64,000 bases of DNA from Nocardia brasiliensis (GTDB taxonomy: Bacteria > Actinomycetota > Actinomycetes > Mycobacteriales > Mycobacteriaceae): contig NZ_CP046171.1 in the NCBI RefSeq assembly GCF_011801125.1, positions 2,914,001-2,978,000 of the forward strand. The letters run 5' to 3'. Below are positions 40,581 through 50,280 of this stretch, piece by piece. The position numbers were made by a program, and so were the translations under genes. Within the stretch, counting starts at the first letter, position 1; the number at the start of each line of letters is the position of its first letter. The notes under the pieces are model-generated. The model was not told the origin of the DNA, searched no databases, and saw only the letters and a program-made list of their open reading frames with translations.

Positions 40581-42647
40581 ATGCGCTTCTGGGATCGGTT
40601 CGCGGCCGTCGTCACGGCCGGAAAGTCTTGGGTGCTACTTGTGGCCCTCTTCGCCGTGTCGTTCGGGGTGGCAGGCCTGATCGGTGACAACGATGCCGCG
40701 GGCCAGGCGCCGAACTCGTTGCCGGGCAGTGCGGATTCGGCCCGCGTCAAGGAGCTGCTCACCGAGTTTCCCGATGCGGGCACCGCGCCCGCGGTGGTCG
40801 TGGTGACCCGCGCCGACGGCGCCGAACTGCGTCCGGAGGATCTGGCGAGCCTGCGCCCGAAGCTCGGCGAGGCGTTCGTGGCGCCGGACCGGAAGGCCGC
40901 GATCGGGCGGCTGCCCGTCGACTCGACGCTCAGCGGATTCGCGCTGACCGACCGCATCGACGAGCTGCGCACCGAGGTCAAGCAGGGACAACCCGCCGAC
41001 CTGCGCATCCAGGTGACCGGTGGTCCCGCGTTCGGCGGCGACATCGCCGATTCGTTCGCGGGCGCGAACATCACCCTGCTCGCGGTGACCGCCGCCGTCG
41101 TCGCGTTGCTGCTGATCGCGACCTATCGATCGCCCGTGCTCTGGCTGGTGCCGTTGCTCGTCGTCGGCTCGGCCGACCGGGTCGCGGGCGCCGTCGGCAC
41201 CGGGCTCGCCCGCTGGACCGGGCTGGCCTTCGACGGTTCCACCTCGGGCATCACCAGCGTGCTCGTCTTCGGCGCCGGGACGAACTATGCGCTGCTGCTG
41301 GTTTCGCGCTACCGCGACGAGTTGCACCGGCACCCCGATCATCGCAGCGCGCTGCGGCACGCGGTCCGCCATGCCGGACCGGCGATCCTGGCCAGCAACG
41401 TGACCGTCGTCGCCGCGCTGCTGACGCTGCTGCTCGCCTCGCTGCCCAACACCCGCAGCCTCGGTGTCGGCGCGGCCGCCGGACTGCTGGTCGCCCTGGT
41501 GTTCGTGCTCGTCGCGCTGCCCGCCGCGCTCGCGCTGTGCGGGCGAAACGTGTTCTGGCCATTCGTGCCCCGCGCCGACGACCGCGTCGCCGCCGAAGCG
41601 GGGATCTGGCATTCGATCGCCGACGGGGTCGTGCGCAGGCCGGTGCTGGTGGCCTGCGCTGCGCTGGTCGCGCTCGGTGTGTGCGCGGCCGGGCTGATCG
41701 GCGCCGATATCGGGTTGTCGCAAACCGATCAGTTCCGGGTGCGTGCCGAATCCGTCGAGGGCTTCGACACCCTGGCCGCGCATTTCCCCGCCGGTACGGC
41801 GAATCCGACCACCGTGCTGGCCCGCACCGACTCGGCGGCCGCGGTCGAACAGGCGCTGCGGGGCGTGCCAGGGGTCACCGACGCGCGGCCCACCGGGACC
41901 TCGCCGACCGGGCTGACCCGCTTCTCGGTGGTATTGAACGCCGAACCCGGTTCACCGCAGGCATTCTCGGCCATCGAGGCGATGCGCGCCGCGCTGGCGG
42001 ACGTGCCGGGCGCGCTCGTCGGCGGCGGTGACGCGGAGGGGCTGGACACCCGCTCGGCCGCCGAACACGATCAGCGCGTGGTGATCCCGACGATCCTGGC
42101 CATCGTGACGGTGATCCTGCTCGCGCTCTTGCGGGCGGTGCCCGCCGCGCTGCTGCTGGTAGGAGTCTCGGTGCTCAGCGCGCTGGCCGCGCTGGGGCTG
42201 GGCGCGTGGATCAGCTTGCACCTGTTGGGCTTTCCCGCCCTCGATACCAGCGCGCCGCTGTATGCGTTCCTGTTCCTCGTCGCGCTCGGTATCGACTACA
42301 CGATCTTCCTGGTCACCCGCGCCCAGGAGGAAACGCCGGAGCACGGCAGCACCGGGGGCATCGTGCGCGCGGTCTCGGCCACCGGGTCGGTCATCACCAG
42401 CGCGGGCATCGTCCTGGCCGCGGTGTTCTGCGTGCTCGGCGTGCTGCCGCTGATCATCCTCACCCAATTGGGCATCATCGTCGGCCTCGGCATTCTGCTC
42501 GACACCTTCCTGGTCCGCACCGTCGTGATCCCAGCCCTTTTCCGCATCGTCGGCGCCAAGATCTGGTGGCCCAACCCGCTCTCGCGCACCCCTGAACCGG
42601 AGAACTACCTGGCGTCGCCGATGAGGGAGGGTTCGGGCCAGCCGTAG
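40581..42647 (+). CDS. MmpL/RND-family membrane transporter
   Basis: This 688-residue protein of the MMPL type has one N-terminal membrane segment, an extracytoplasmic domain of about 130 residues, five membrane segments, a second external domain and a final five-segment block. FGAGTNYALLLVSRYRDEL and LGIDYTIFLVTRAQEE are the paired conserved Asp/Tyr motifs used for proton relay; the first copy has Asn-Tyr (GTNY) in place of the usual Asp-Tyr. MmpL proteins export lipids or siderophores to the cell envelope. No ribosome site is obvious before ATG 40581. The last 43 bases overlap the convergent Nudix gene. Confidence 0.85.
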   Translation: MRFWDRFAAVVTAGKSWVLLVALFAVSFGVAGLIGDNDAAGQAPNSLPGSADSARVKELLTEFPDAGTAPAVVVVTRADGAELRPEDLASLRPKLGEAFVAPDRKAAIGRLPVDSTLSGFALTDRIDELRTEVKQGQPADLRIQVTGGPAFGGDIADSFAGANITLLAVTAAVVALLLIATYRSPVLWLVPLLVVGSADRVAGAVGTGLARWTGLAFDGSTSGITSVLVFGAGTNYALLLVSRYRDELHRHPDHRSALRHAVRHAGPAILASNVTVVAALLTLLLASLPNTRSLGVGAAAGLLVALVFVLVALPAALALCGRNVFWPFVPRADDRVAAEAGIWHSIADGVVRRPVLVACAALVALGVCAAGLIGADIGLSQTDQFRVRAESVEGFDTLAAHFPAGTANPTTVLARTDSAAAVEQALRGVPGVTDARPTGTSPTGLTRFSVVLNAEPGSPQAFSAIEAMRAALADVPGALVGGGDAEGLDTRSAAEHDQRVVIPTILAIVTVILLALLRAVPAALLLVGVSVLSALAALGLGAWISLHLLGFPALDTSAPLYAFLFLVALGIDYTIFLVTRAQEETPEHGSTGGIVRAVSATGSVITSAGIVLAAVFCVLGVLPLIILTQLGIIVGLGILLDTFLVRTVVIPALFRIVGAKIWWPNPLSRTPEPENYLASPMREGSGQP

Positions 42648-43069
42648 ACACCGAAGTGCTCGCCGCGGCGGTAGAGGTCCAGGCCGGCGCGGGTGCTTTG
42701 GATGGTATTGCCGGGGAGTTCGTCGAGCGGGAACCAGCGCAGTTCCGAGCAGGACTCCGGTTCCCGGTTGTAGGGCTCGCCGGACCAGGTGCGGGCGTGG
42801 AAGACGAACACGATCCGGGTCTGGCCGGGCGGGTGCTGGATGTGGATCGAGGCGGCCAGGTCGATGTCGTCCCGGTTCAGCCGGATCCCGATCTCCTCGT
42901 CGGCCTCGCGGATGATGGCGGTGAGCACGTCCTCGCCCTCGTCGAGTTTGCCGCCGGGGGCGTTCCACTGCCCATCGGCGAACCCGGTGTTGCGCCGGCG
43001 CGCGAGCAGCACCCGCCCGTTCTCGATCAGCAACAGTTGTACGCCGACGATGGTGCGGAAGATGGTCAC
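42605..43069 (-). CDS. Nudix hydrolase, MutT-like
   Basis: This 154-residue protein has the Nudix box GKLDEGEDVLTAIIREADEE (with I..G at positions 20-23) near residues 40-60 and a WNAPGGK entry typical of MutT/MTH1-type 8-oxo-nucleotide hydrolases. Start GTG 43069 is preferred over ATG 43102 because AGGAGG lies four bases before it. Its 3' end overlaps the MmpL gene by 43 bases tail-to-tail. It probably hydrolyses a modified (d)NTP. Confidence 0.85.
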   Translation of the reverse strand: MTIFRTIVGVQLLLIENGRVLLARRRNTGFADGQWNAPGGKLDEGEDVLTAIIREADEEIGIRLNRDDIDLAASIHIQHPPGQTRIVFVFHARTWSGEPYNREPESCSELRWFPLDELPGNTIQSTRAGLDLYRRGEHFGVYGWPEPSLIGDAR

Positions 43070-43121
43070 CGGGCCTCCTGATCGGGTATGGGCACCGAGC
43101 ATGCCACGTCCGGCATGGTCG

Positions 43122-43823
43122 TCAGTGCTGGGTCCAGTCGGGTTGGGTGAAATGGGCGACGCGGGCGCTGTCGTGGTCGCGGCCGAGCAGGACGATCTCG
43201 CGGAACTGCCAGAGCAGCGCGCCGGTGGGCGCGTGGATCGTCATGTCGTCGCCGAGCCGCATCTGCAGCAGGCGCGCGTCGCCCGCCGCCGCGGGCGCGG
43301 TGGGCGCGTCACGTAATTCCGCCTGCGGGACGGCCTGGTGCGGTGGCACCCAGTGCGGCACGTCATCGGCGGCGAGCCGGTCGAGATTCACCAGGTGCAC
43401 CGAGTGGACCTCGTCGGGGTTCGGCGTCAGTTCGGCCGCGTCGGGCAGCGCGGCGAGGAACGGTGTGATCACGAAACCCGAGGCGGCGGGGAAATCGTCG
43501 AGCTCGCCGAGCAGGTCGGTGGACGTGGCGGTCATGCCGAGTTCCTCGTGCAGTTCCCGCAATACGGCCTGCGCGGCGGACTCGCCCGGGTCGAGCCTGC
43601 CGCCGGGCAGGCCCCACTGTCCCGCGTTGCGCCCGCGGTAGGCCCGCCGGATGACGATCACCGCGGGGGAGCCGTCGGCCTGGCCGACCACACACAGCAG
43701 CACGGCGGCCCGGCGCAGGCCGGGCTCGTCGGGGACCGAGGTCCTGACGAACCGACGCAACCGGGTGCGGGCGAGGACGCGGAACTCGTCCACGCTCTCG
43801 GGCAGGAACGGTCCGGGAGTCAT
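43122..43823 (-). CDS. Nudix hydrolase, CoA pyrophosphatase-like
   Basis: This 233-residue protein has the Nudix box GRLDPGESAAQAVLRELHEE near residues 75-95, preceded by GQWGLPG and by an N-terminal helix of about 30 residues, as in NUDT7/CoA diphosphatase-type proteins. EDFPAASGF-type spacing (LDDFPAASGFVITPF) follows. It probably cleaves CoA or an NDP-X compound. It is separated from the first Nudix gene by about 50 bases but is not closely similar to it. Confidence 0.8.
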   Translation of the reverse strand: MTPGPFLPESVDEFRVLARTRLRRFVRTSVPDEPGLRRAAVLLCVVGQADGSPAVIVIRRAYRGRNAGQWGLPGGRLDPGESAAQAVLRELHEELGMTATSTDLLGELDDFPAASGFVITPFLAALPDAAELTPNPDEVHSVHLVNLDRLAADDVPHWVPPHQAVPQAELRDAPTAPAAAGDARLLQMRLGDDMTIHAPTGALLWQFREIVLLGRDHDSARVAHFTQPDWTQH

Positions 43824-43866
43824 GCGATCGATCTTGCCGCACTCCGGCGATACTCGTTCGCCGAGT

Positions 43867-45591
43867 TCACTTTCCCGGCTCGACACGCACCGGTACGTCG
43901 TCGTCCCATGGCTGGCGGGTGACCATGTCGGCGACGCGGACGACACCGCGCTCGAACTCGCCGGTGGCGGCGTCCACCAGCCGGTAGGCCTGGGTGCCCC
44001 GGTGGATCGGCTGCGCGTCCAGCAGCACCACGCGCACTTCACCGGGTTCGAAGTGACACCGCTGCTGCAGTGCGGCGATGAGTTGCTCGTTGTGCATGTG
44101 CCCGTCGCCGAAGTTCCACCCGACCGCGGTGGCGCAGATCCGTTCCCCGTCGGTGAGCACGTAGTCGTCCTCGTGTCCGGCGGGCATCGCCCGGTGCACC
44201 AGCGTGAACAGGGCGCGGCCGTGGGTGTTCATGGCGCGGAAGGCATATCCCATGTACATCGGAACCTCTGCGCGGTCCTTCCCGTAGAACCGCTCCAATT
44301 GGGCCTGCGGCATGCTCGCGATCGCGACGACGTGCCTGCCGATCTTCGCGGCCGCGGCCGGGGTGACGCACCACATCGTGGTATCCCAGTTGCCCGCGTA
44401 GTAGCGCATGCCGGGTAGGAAGGAAATCTTGCGGGGGAACAGATTTCCGGCGACCACCAGGCCGACGAGCGCGACGAACAGCAGCGCCACCGGCACCGGC
44501 TGTGTCAGCGAACGCAGGCCGAGATCGGCGTGCGCCACGAACAACACCAGCACCCCGAAGATCATGAAGACGTTCCACTCCAGCGGAACCCCCATCGGCA
44601 CCGCCGTCAGGATGACCAGGTGGAAGCCGATCATCACGATCGCCGCCACCGCGGTCACCGGACCGCCGGGGGCGAAGAACAGGATCACCGGCACGCCCAT
44701 CTCGACGACGGTCCCGCCGTGCGCGAATACCCGCGACAGCAGGCCGGGCCGCAGATCGTCGGGAAAGTTCTCGAAGAACCGGCGCTTGAGCGACTTGTGC
44801 CGCAGCAGCGGGCTGTTCGACATCATCGTGGACACCACGAACGGGAAATGCTTGTTCAGCTTCGAGGTCGCCGCGCCCATCCAGATCACCACGAACACCA
44901 CCTTCGCGGCGACGATCGAATCGGCGCCCGCGAACAGGAAGACCATCGTCAGCGTCGCGTAGACCTCACCAAGCGCCGCCAGGAAGATCACCTTGTCGCG
45001 CAACCCGATCGCGGCGAGCAGCACGAGGATCATCACGATCTCCCACCGCGGCAGCAGCCCGACGGCGGTGCCGAGCTCCGGTATCGGGCCGGTGCCGTCG
45101 GACAGCAGCGCGACCGGGATCGCCACCAGCAGTGCCGCGTACAGCGCGATGTCGGCGGGAGCGCGTTCGGTGCCCTTGGTCATCGGCACCCGATCCGGCC
45201 ACGGTGGCAGCCGAATCGTCTTGGGCCGCAACCAATACAGGATCGAACCGAACGGCGGGAAGAACCTGTTGTTCAGCGGGCCGAATCCGCAGCCGAGCCC
45301 GACCACCTCGAACAGCAGCGTATACAGCACCACTTTTTGGAAGACGATCGGCTCCGACCACCATTGCCCGATGTCGGTGAATCCGTCGATGCCTTTGGTG
45401 GCCAGCACGATCGACCAGCCGCCGAGCAGGTAACAAAAGATCTTGGCCACATAGCACAGATGCAGCGCGATCGGGGTGCCGAAACCCACCTCGGCCCAAT
45501 GCCGGGCCATCGGCCGAATCCGTTCGCCGCGTGTGCCTTTGCGCCATTCCGGCAGATCGACCACCGGCAGGTCGGGCTCGAGAAATCCCAT
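43867..45591 (-). CDS. DUF3556 multipass membrane protein
   Basis: This 574-residue protein starts MGFLEPDLPVVDLPEWRKGT, a near-invariant opening of DUF3556, a family found mainly in mycolic-acid bacteria. About eight to ten membrane segments (roughly 45-410) are followed by a soluble C-terminal domain of about 150 residues containing GYAFRAMNTHGRALF and WNFGDGHMHN. The family lies within the HTTM-like membrane proteins but lacks the gamma-carboxylase active site; its role in envelope biology is unproven. Confidence 0.85.
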   Translation of the reverse strand: MGFLEPDLPVVDLPEWRKGTRGERIRPMARHWAEVGFGTPIALHLCYVAKIFCYLLGGWSIVLATKGIDGFTDIGQWWSEPIVFQKVVLYTLLFEVVGLGCGFGPLNNRFFPPFGSILYWLRPKTIRLPPWPDRVPMTKGTERAPADIALYAALLVAIPVALLSDGTGPIPELGTAVGLLPRWEIVMILVLLAAIGLRDKVIFLAALGEVYATLTMVFLFAGADSIVAAKVVFVVIWMGAATSKLNKHFPFVVSTMMSNSPLLRHKSLKRRFFENFPDDLRPGLLSRVFAHGGTVVEMGVPVILFFAPGGPVTAVAAIVMIGFHLVILTAVPMGVPLEWNVFMIFGVLVLFVAHADLGLRSLTQPVPVALLFVALVGLVVAGNLFPRKISFLPGMRYYAGNWDTTMWCVTPAAAAKIGRHVVAIASMPQAQLERFYGKDRAEVPMYMGYAFRAMNTHGRALFTLVHRAMPAGHEDDYVLTDGERICATAVGWNFGDGHMHNEQLIAALQQRCHFEPGEVRVVLLDAQPIHRGTQAYRLVDAATGEFERGVVRVADMVTRQPWDDDVPVRVEPGK

Positions 45592-45753
45592 CAGCGCGCT
45601 CCGATCGACAACGCCGGGGCCCGCCGAATCAGGACCTCGCGGTCCCTGGATACGTTGGCAGTCGCGACATTTGCTGTCAATCGACCGGCCCGGCTCGCGC
45701 ACTCACCGGGACGGTCGGTTGACAGGTGTGCGGTTCGAGTGAGCGCTGGCGCG

Positions 45754-46173
45754 CTACTCCTTGGAGTAGTCCGTGCTCAGCCACTTCTCCGGCCGCAGGC
45801 TGACCAGGATCGAGGCCTCGGAGAGGTACTGGGCGGCGAAGGCCTTGCCTTCTTCTGGACCGAGGTAGCGCTCGGCGATGGCCAGGACATCGGCTTCGGT
45901 GGCGCGCTCGATGCTGGTGACCGTGCCCTCCACCGTGACGTACCGGTACGGCGGCTGCTCCACCTGCGCGGTGAGCGCGAAGCGGCCCGCGGCCCGGATC
46001 AGGCGCTCCTTCACCGATCCGTTGTCGGTCCAGATCTTCACCTCGCCGCCCGGTTCGTACCCGTACCAGATCGGCACCGCGAGCGGCGCGCGATCGGCGC
46101 GTTCGATCGCGATCACCCCCACGTGCAGCTCCGCCAGGAACTTCTCCCGTTCATCGCTGGTCATCTTCGCCAT
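45754..46173 (-). CDS. Pyridoxamine 5'-phosphate oxidase-fold (split-barrel flavin/F420) protein
   Basis: This 139-residue split beta-barrel protein has LAVPIWYGYEPGGEVKIWT, a typical cofactor-pocket strand pair, and RFALTAQVEQPPYRYVTVEG, which matches PPOX-class proteins that bind FMN or F420. Short members of this kind are often F420-dependent reductases or heme/FMN-binding proteins; the specific activity cannot be read. It is divergent from the LPMO gene across about 300 bases. Confidence 0.8.
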   Translation of the reverse strand: MAKMTSDEREKFLAELHVGVIAIERADRAPLAVPIWYGYEPGGEVKIWTDNGSVKERLIRAAGRFALTAQVEQPPYRYVTVEGTVTSIERATEADVLAIAERYLGPEEGKAFAAQYLSEASILVSLRPEKWLSTDYSKE

Positions 46174-46473
46174 CGCAGATCCTTTCGGTAGGCAGTGTCC
46201 TCCACGACGAACCTTGCGACACCGGGATCTATTCCGTATGCCGGAAGATCGAAATTCGCTATTGCGTGATGAGCAATGCGAGAAAATGATCTCACCGTGA
46301 ATGGCGAGGAATGCCGGTGGTGCGAGTCTATTTCGTTATTTACGGTCCCCAGTTGCCTCCCCACTCCTGTGCACTCGACCAATTATATGGCGGCGCTTTA
46401 AAGTTCGAATACCTACCGCATCGAGCCGAAATTTTGGCCGACTATTGCCCATTCCGGGCACAGGGAGTCACCC
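46174..46473. other. Divergent promoter region, PPOX gene / LPMO
   Basis: 300 bases without a gene, AT-rich from about 46230 to 46440. TTCCG-TATGC-CGGAA (near 46226-46240) and ATTGC-N6-GCAAT are inverted repeats that might be operators; a DasR-type site was looked for and not found. GGGAGT precedes the LPMO start. Confidence 0.4.
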
Positions 46474-46992
46474 ATGTTCAACAGAAGAATGCTGTCCATC
46501 CTCACGGCGGCAGGTCTGGCACCGTTCGTCGTCGCCGTGCTGCCCGCGGGGCCTGCCAACGCGCACGGCTATATTTCGTCGCCTGCCAGCAGGCAGGCGC
46601 AGTGCGCGCAGAACCAATTGCCCTGCGGCCCCATCAAATGGGAGCCGCAGAGCGTCGAGGGCCCCAAAGGGCAGCGCAATTGCAGCGCCGGTGACCGGCG
46701 CTGGGCCGAACTCGACGACGACAGCAAGCCGTGGAAGGTCCACCAGGTCGGCAGTACGGTGACCTTCACCTGGACCTTCACCGCCCGCCACCGTACCACC
46801 AACTACGAGTACTGGATCGGCAACACCAAGGTCGCCGATATCAGCGGCAACAACCGGCCGCCGGGTGCGACCGAGACGCACACCGTCAATCTCGGCAGCT
46901 TCACCGGAAAGCAGAAGTTGCGCAGCGTGTGGAATATCGCCGATACGCCGAATGCCTTCTACTCCTGCGTCGATCTGCAGATCGGCCGGTAG
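46474..46992 (+). CDS. AA10 lytic polysaccharide monooxygenase
   Basis: This 172-residue secreted copper enzyme cleaves chitin or cellulose oxidatively. The signal peptide ends at ANA|HGY, leaving His31 as the mature N-terminus, and the second copper ligand is His106 in TARHRTTNYEY: together the histidine brace. FYSCVDLQI near the end supplies the aromatic axial residue and a disulfide. It is a single catalytic domain with no carbohydrate-binding module. Its stop lies five bases from the stop of the convergent sugar kinase, so it sits at the end of the sugar-uptake operon. Confidence 0.9.
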   Translation: MFNRRMLSILTAAGLAPFVVAVLPAGPANAHGYISSPASRQAQCAQNQLPCGPIKWEPQSVEGPKGQRNCSAGDRRWAELDDDSKPWKVHQVGSTVTFTWTFTARHRTTNYEYWIGNTKVADISGNNRPPGATETHTVNLGSFTGKQKLRSVWNIADTPNAFYSCVDLQIGR

Positions 46993-46997
46993 TCGGC

Positions 46998-48053
46998 TCA
47001 GGCCAACTGACCCATCTCGCTGGCGAACCCGGACCGGCCCTCGGGCGGCTCCTGCGCGCTCGGATAAGCAGCGCGTAGCCGCCGTTGCGCCGCCGGGCTC
47101 GCCGCGAGATGGTCCAGCCCGAGCAGCGCGGCGCCGAGAACCGGTGGGGCAACGACGATTCGTGGCTCCGCCAACGGCGCCGCCGCGGTCAGCCTGGCCC
47201 GGATGTTGTCGATCAGCAGCGGTTGCCGCGCGGCAAGCACGCCACCACCCAGGATCACCGGGGTCGGTTCGTCGAGCAGCTCGAGTTTGCGCAGGGCGAC
47301 CAGCGCGAGCCTGGTGATCTCGTCGGCTTGCCGATCGATCAGCCGCAGCGCGGTCGGGTCGCCCGCCGCCGCCACCTCGAACAGCACCGGAACCAGCTCG
47401 TGCAGCCGGGGTTCGGGCAGCTGACCCAGGTGGATCGCCTCGGCGACCGCGTTGGCCCCGGCCAGCCCGAAGTACTCGCCGATGGCGTCGGACAGTGCCG
47501 TCGGCTCGCCCCTGCCGTCCTCGGCGCGTGCGGCGTACCACATCGCCGCCGCCGACATTCCGCCCCCGCCACCCCAATCTCCGGTGAGCACGCCGAGCGC
47601 GGGGAAGCGTGCGGTGCGCCCGTCCGGTCGCATTCCGGCGCAGTTGATCCCGGCGCCGCAGACCACCGCGACGCCGCACGGACCGTCGGTGCCCGCGCGC
47701 AACAGGCCGAAGGTGTCGTTGGCTACGCCGACCGAGAGCCCCCACGGCCTGCCCGCGATGGCGGCGTGGAATCGGCGCTCCTCGATCGGCAGGTCGACGT
47801 TGGCCATGCAGGCGCTCACCCGGGTGGTGAGGATGCGGCCCCGAGCGAGTCCGGCTTGTTCGGCGACGGCGTCGACCAGCGGGGTGAGCCCGGCGATCGC
47901 CTGCTCGGCACCGTCGCGATACGGCTGATAGCCGCCGCCGCGGACCGCGGCGAGGACCGATCCGTCGATCGCGACCAGAGCCACGTCGGTCTTGCTGTTG
48001 CCCGCGTCGATCGCAAGCACGCCAGGAACCTGCTCGTTCTGTGGGAGTTTCAT
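46998..48053 (-). CDS. BadF/BadG-type (N-acetylglucosamine-like) sugar kinase
   Basis: This 351-residue ASKHA-fold kinase has the phosphate-1 motif LAIDAGNSKTDVAL, phosphate-2 GVAVVCGAGINC, LTGDWGGGGGMSAAAM and adenosine motif VILGGGVL. It belongs to the BadF/NAGK group that includes N-acetylglucosamine kinase. It is the last gene of the ROK-ABC-GH4 operon. Start ATG 48053 is chosen over 48101 because GGGGAAG precedes it. It phosphorylates the imported sugar, possibly before GH4 acts. Confidence 0.85.
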   Translation of the reverse strand: MKLPQNEQVPGVLAIDAGNSKTDVALVAIDGSVLAAVRGGGYQPYRDGAEQAIAGLTPLVDAVAEQAGLARGRILTTRVSACMANVDLPIEERRFHAAIAGRPWGLSVGVANDTFGLLRAGTDGPCGVAVVCGAGINCAGMRPDGRTARFPALGVLTGDWGGGGGMSAAAMWYAARAEDGRGEPTALSDAIGEYFGLAGANAVAEAIHLGQLPEPRLHELVPVLFEVAAAGDPTALRLIDRQADEITRLALVALRKLELLDEPTPVILGGGVLAARQPLLIDNIRARLTAAAPLAEPRIVVAPPVLGAALLGLDHLAASPAAQRRLRAAYPSAQEPPEGRSGFASEMGQLA

Positions 48054-48097
48054 CAAACGCTTCCCCCGCCAGCAGTGCACGGTGTTGGTCGGCATGG

Positions 48098-49387
48098 TCA
48101 CGCCCAGCTCAGGTGTGCGCGGTTGTGCGCGATCAGCCGGTCGGTGAGCTGCTCGGCCAGCTCGTACTGGCCGACCAGTGGATGGGCGAGCAGCGCGTCG
48201 AAGACGAGTTCGCGCCCGCCCTCGACCGCGGCACGCAACGCCAGCCGTTCGTAGGCGGTCACGTGCGCGACCAGACCGCCGAAGCGGGGGTCAAGCGGTG
48301 GCTGCGGCAGCGGGTGGACCCCGGTCGCGTCCACCCGCGCGGGCACCTCGATCACCGCGTCGTCGGGCAGCGACGGCAGGGTGCCGTCGTTGCGGGTGTT
48401 GACCACCTGCACGCCCGCCCCGGCGCCGGTACCGAGCAGCGCGGCGATCAGCTGCACCGCGGCCTCGGAATAGAAAGCGCCACCGCGTTTTCCGAGCAGT
48501 TCGGGTTTCGTGTCCAGGGTCGGGTCGGCGTACATGGCCAGCAGTTGCCGCTCCAGCTCGGCCACTTCGGCGGCTCGCGAGCCCTTCGCGCGCAGCTCCT
48601 CGACGACGGTGTCGTGCTGGTAGAAGTACCGCAGGTAGTACGACGGGACGACGCCGAGATGCCGCAGCAGTGCGAGCGGCAGGCGGGTGTCGGCGGCGAT
48701 GTCCGCGCCGAAATCGGCGAGCAGTTTGGGCAGCGCCTCGTAACCTGTTGTCGCGCCGGGACTATCGAGCACGGTGACGCCACGCTCCCAGGTGAGGTGA
48801 TTGAGCCCGACGTGGTCGAGCCGAACCAGATCCGGCTCGACACCCAGGTGCGCCGCGAACTTTCGCTGGAAGTCGATGGCCACGTTGCACAGTCCGACGG
48901 CCTTGTGCCCGGCCGTCTGCAAGGCCCGTGTGACGATGCCGACCGGGTTGGTGAAATCGATGATCCAGGCATCCGGGTTGGCCCTGCGGATGTGCTCGGC
49001 GAGCTCGAGCACCACCGGCACGGTGCGCAGCGCCTTGGCCAGACCGCCCGCACCGGTGGTTTCCTGTCCGACGCAACCACATTCGAGCGGCCAGGTCTCG
49101 TCCTCGGTGCGCGCCGCCTGCCCGCCGACGCGCAGCTGGAGCAGCACGGCGTCGGCGCCGTCGGCCCCGGCCGCGACCGACGGCGCGGTGGACACCCGGA
49201 CCCCGCTGCCCTGTTTCTCGAACATCCGCCGGGCCAGCGCGGCGATCAAGGCCACCCGTTCGGTCGCCGGGTCGATCAGGATGATCTCGTCGATCGGCAG
49301 GGTGTCGCGCAGCCGCGTGAAACCATCGATCAGCTCGGGTGTGTAGGTGGAACCGCCGCCGACGACGGCCAATTTCAGTGCGGGCAT
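48098..49387 (-). CDS. GH4 family 6-phospho-beta-glucosidase-like enzyme
   Basis: This 429-residue NAD- and metal-dependent glycosidase has the dinucleotide motif KLAVVGGGSTYTPEL (about 4-18), CGCVGQETTGAGG with the metal-binding Cys region, LCNVAIDFQRKFA and HVGLNHLTW. GH4 enzymes oxidise C3 transiently and normally act on 6-phosphorylated glycosides made by PTS import. Here the importer is an ABC system that leaves sugars unphosphorylated, so either the adjacent kinase acts first or this member accepts free sugars. Its start overlaps the permease stop by one base. Confidence 0.9.
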   Translation of the reverse strand: MPALKLAVVGGGSTYTPELIDGFTRLRDTLPIDEIILIDPATERVALIAALARRMFEKQGSGVRVSTAPSVAAGADGADAVLLQLRVGGQAARTEDETWPLECGCVGQETTGAGGLAKALRTVPVVLELAEHIRRANPDAWIIDFTNPVGIVTRALQTAGHKAVGLCNVAIDFQRKFAAHLGVEPDLVRLDHVGLNHLTWERGVTVLDSPGATTGYEALPKLLADFGADIAADTRLPLALLRHLGVVPSYYLRYFYQHDTVVEELRAKGSRAAEVAELERQLLAMYADPTLDTKPELLGKRGGAFYSEAAVQLIAALLGTGAGAGVQVVNTRNDGTLPSLPDDAVIEVPARVDATGVHPLPQPPLDPRFGGLVAHVTAYERLALRAAVEGGRELVFDALLAHPLVGQYELAEQLTDRLIAHNRAHLSWA

Positions 49388-50277
49388 CAGCCTTTCACCC
49401 CTGTCAGTGTCACGCCTTCGATGAAAGCCTTCTGCGCGAAGAAGAAGATGATGATCACCGGAGCCATCACCAGGACGGTGGCGGCCATGGTGAGGTTCCA
49501 GTTGGTGTGGTGGGCGGCCTTGAACGATTCCAGCCCATAGCTGAGCGTCCACGCGCCCGGGTTCTCGCTGGCATAGATCTGCGGTCCGAAATAGTCGTTC
49601 CAGCAATAGAAGAACTGGAACAGCGTCACCGCGGCGATGGCCGGGCGCGCCATCGGCAGCACGATCCGCAACAGAATGCGCAATTCACCGCAGCCGTCGA
49701 TGCGCGCGGCCTCGAGATAGTCGTCGGGAATGGTCAGCAAGAACTGACGCAGCAGGAATATCGAGAACGCCTCGCCGAAGGCCAGCGGGATGATCAGCGG
49801 CCACAGCGAGCCGGTGAGATGAAACTGCTTGGACCACACCAGGTACATGGGGATTACGGTGACCTGCGGCGGCAGCATCATCATCGAGATGACCGCCATC
49901 AACGCTAGATTGCGGCCGCGGAAGCGGAATTTCGCGAGCGCGTAGGCCGCCGGAATGCTCGACAGCAGCGTCAGCGCCGTCCCCGCGCCCGCGTACAGCA
50001 GCGTGTTGCGCCACCAGCCGAGAAAGCCCGGCGTCCGCCACACCTCGACGTAGTTGCGCCACTGCCACTGCGCGGGCCACAGATCCGAGGTCAGCGCCTG
50101 TCTGTCTGTCATCACCGAGGTCAGGAAGACGAACACGAACGGCAGGATGAACAGCAGCGCGACCGCGATCGCGATCGAATGCAGTGCCACCCAGTTCAAT
50201 ACGCCCTTGCGGCGGGTGCCCTTGGGCTCGATCCGATCGGGTAGGACCGGCGCGGGCAGCGTCGTGGCCATGGTCAT
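49387..50277 (-). CDS. Sugar ABC transporter permease, MalG type
   Basis: This 296-residue protein has six membrane segments, and the cytoplasmic EAA loop appears as EAARIDGCGELRILLRIVLP (about 188-207). The MalG-type ending, a short hydrophilic tail after the last segment, is present. It pairs with the MalF-type permease encoded four bases upstream. No ATPase gene is in the operon, so a shared MsiK-like ATPase is expected. Confidence 0.9.
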   Translation of the reverse strand: MTMATTLPAPVLPDRIEPKGTRRKGVLNWVALHSIAIAVALLFILPFVFVFLTSVMTDRQALTSDLWPAQWQWRNYVEVWRTPGFLGWWRNTLLYAGAGTALTLLSSIPAAYALAKFRFRGRNLALMAVISMMMLPPQVTVIPMYLVWSKQFHLTGSLWPLIIPLAFGEAFSIFLLRQFLLTIPDDYLEAARIDGCGELRILLRIVLPMARPAIAAVTLFQFFYCWNDYFGPQIYASENPGAWTLSYGLESFKAAHHTNWNLTMAATVLVMAPVIIIFFFAQKAFIEGVTLTGVKG

Positions 50278-50280
50278 CGC

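Noticed and set aside
46174..46473. DasR site in front of the LPMO gene
   Set aside because: No sequence close to the ACTGGTCTAGACCAGT-type element was present; CCA-ATTATA-TGG is too short and degenerate.
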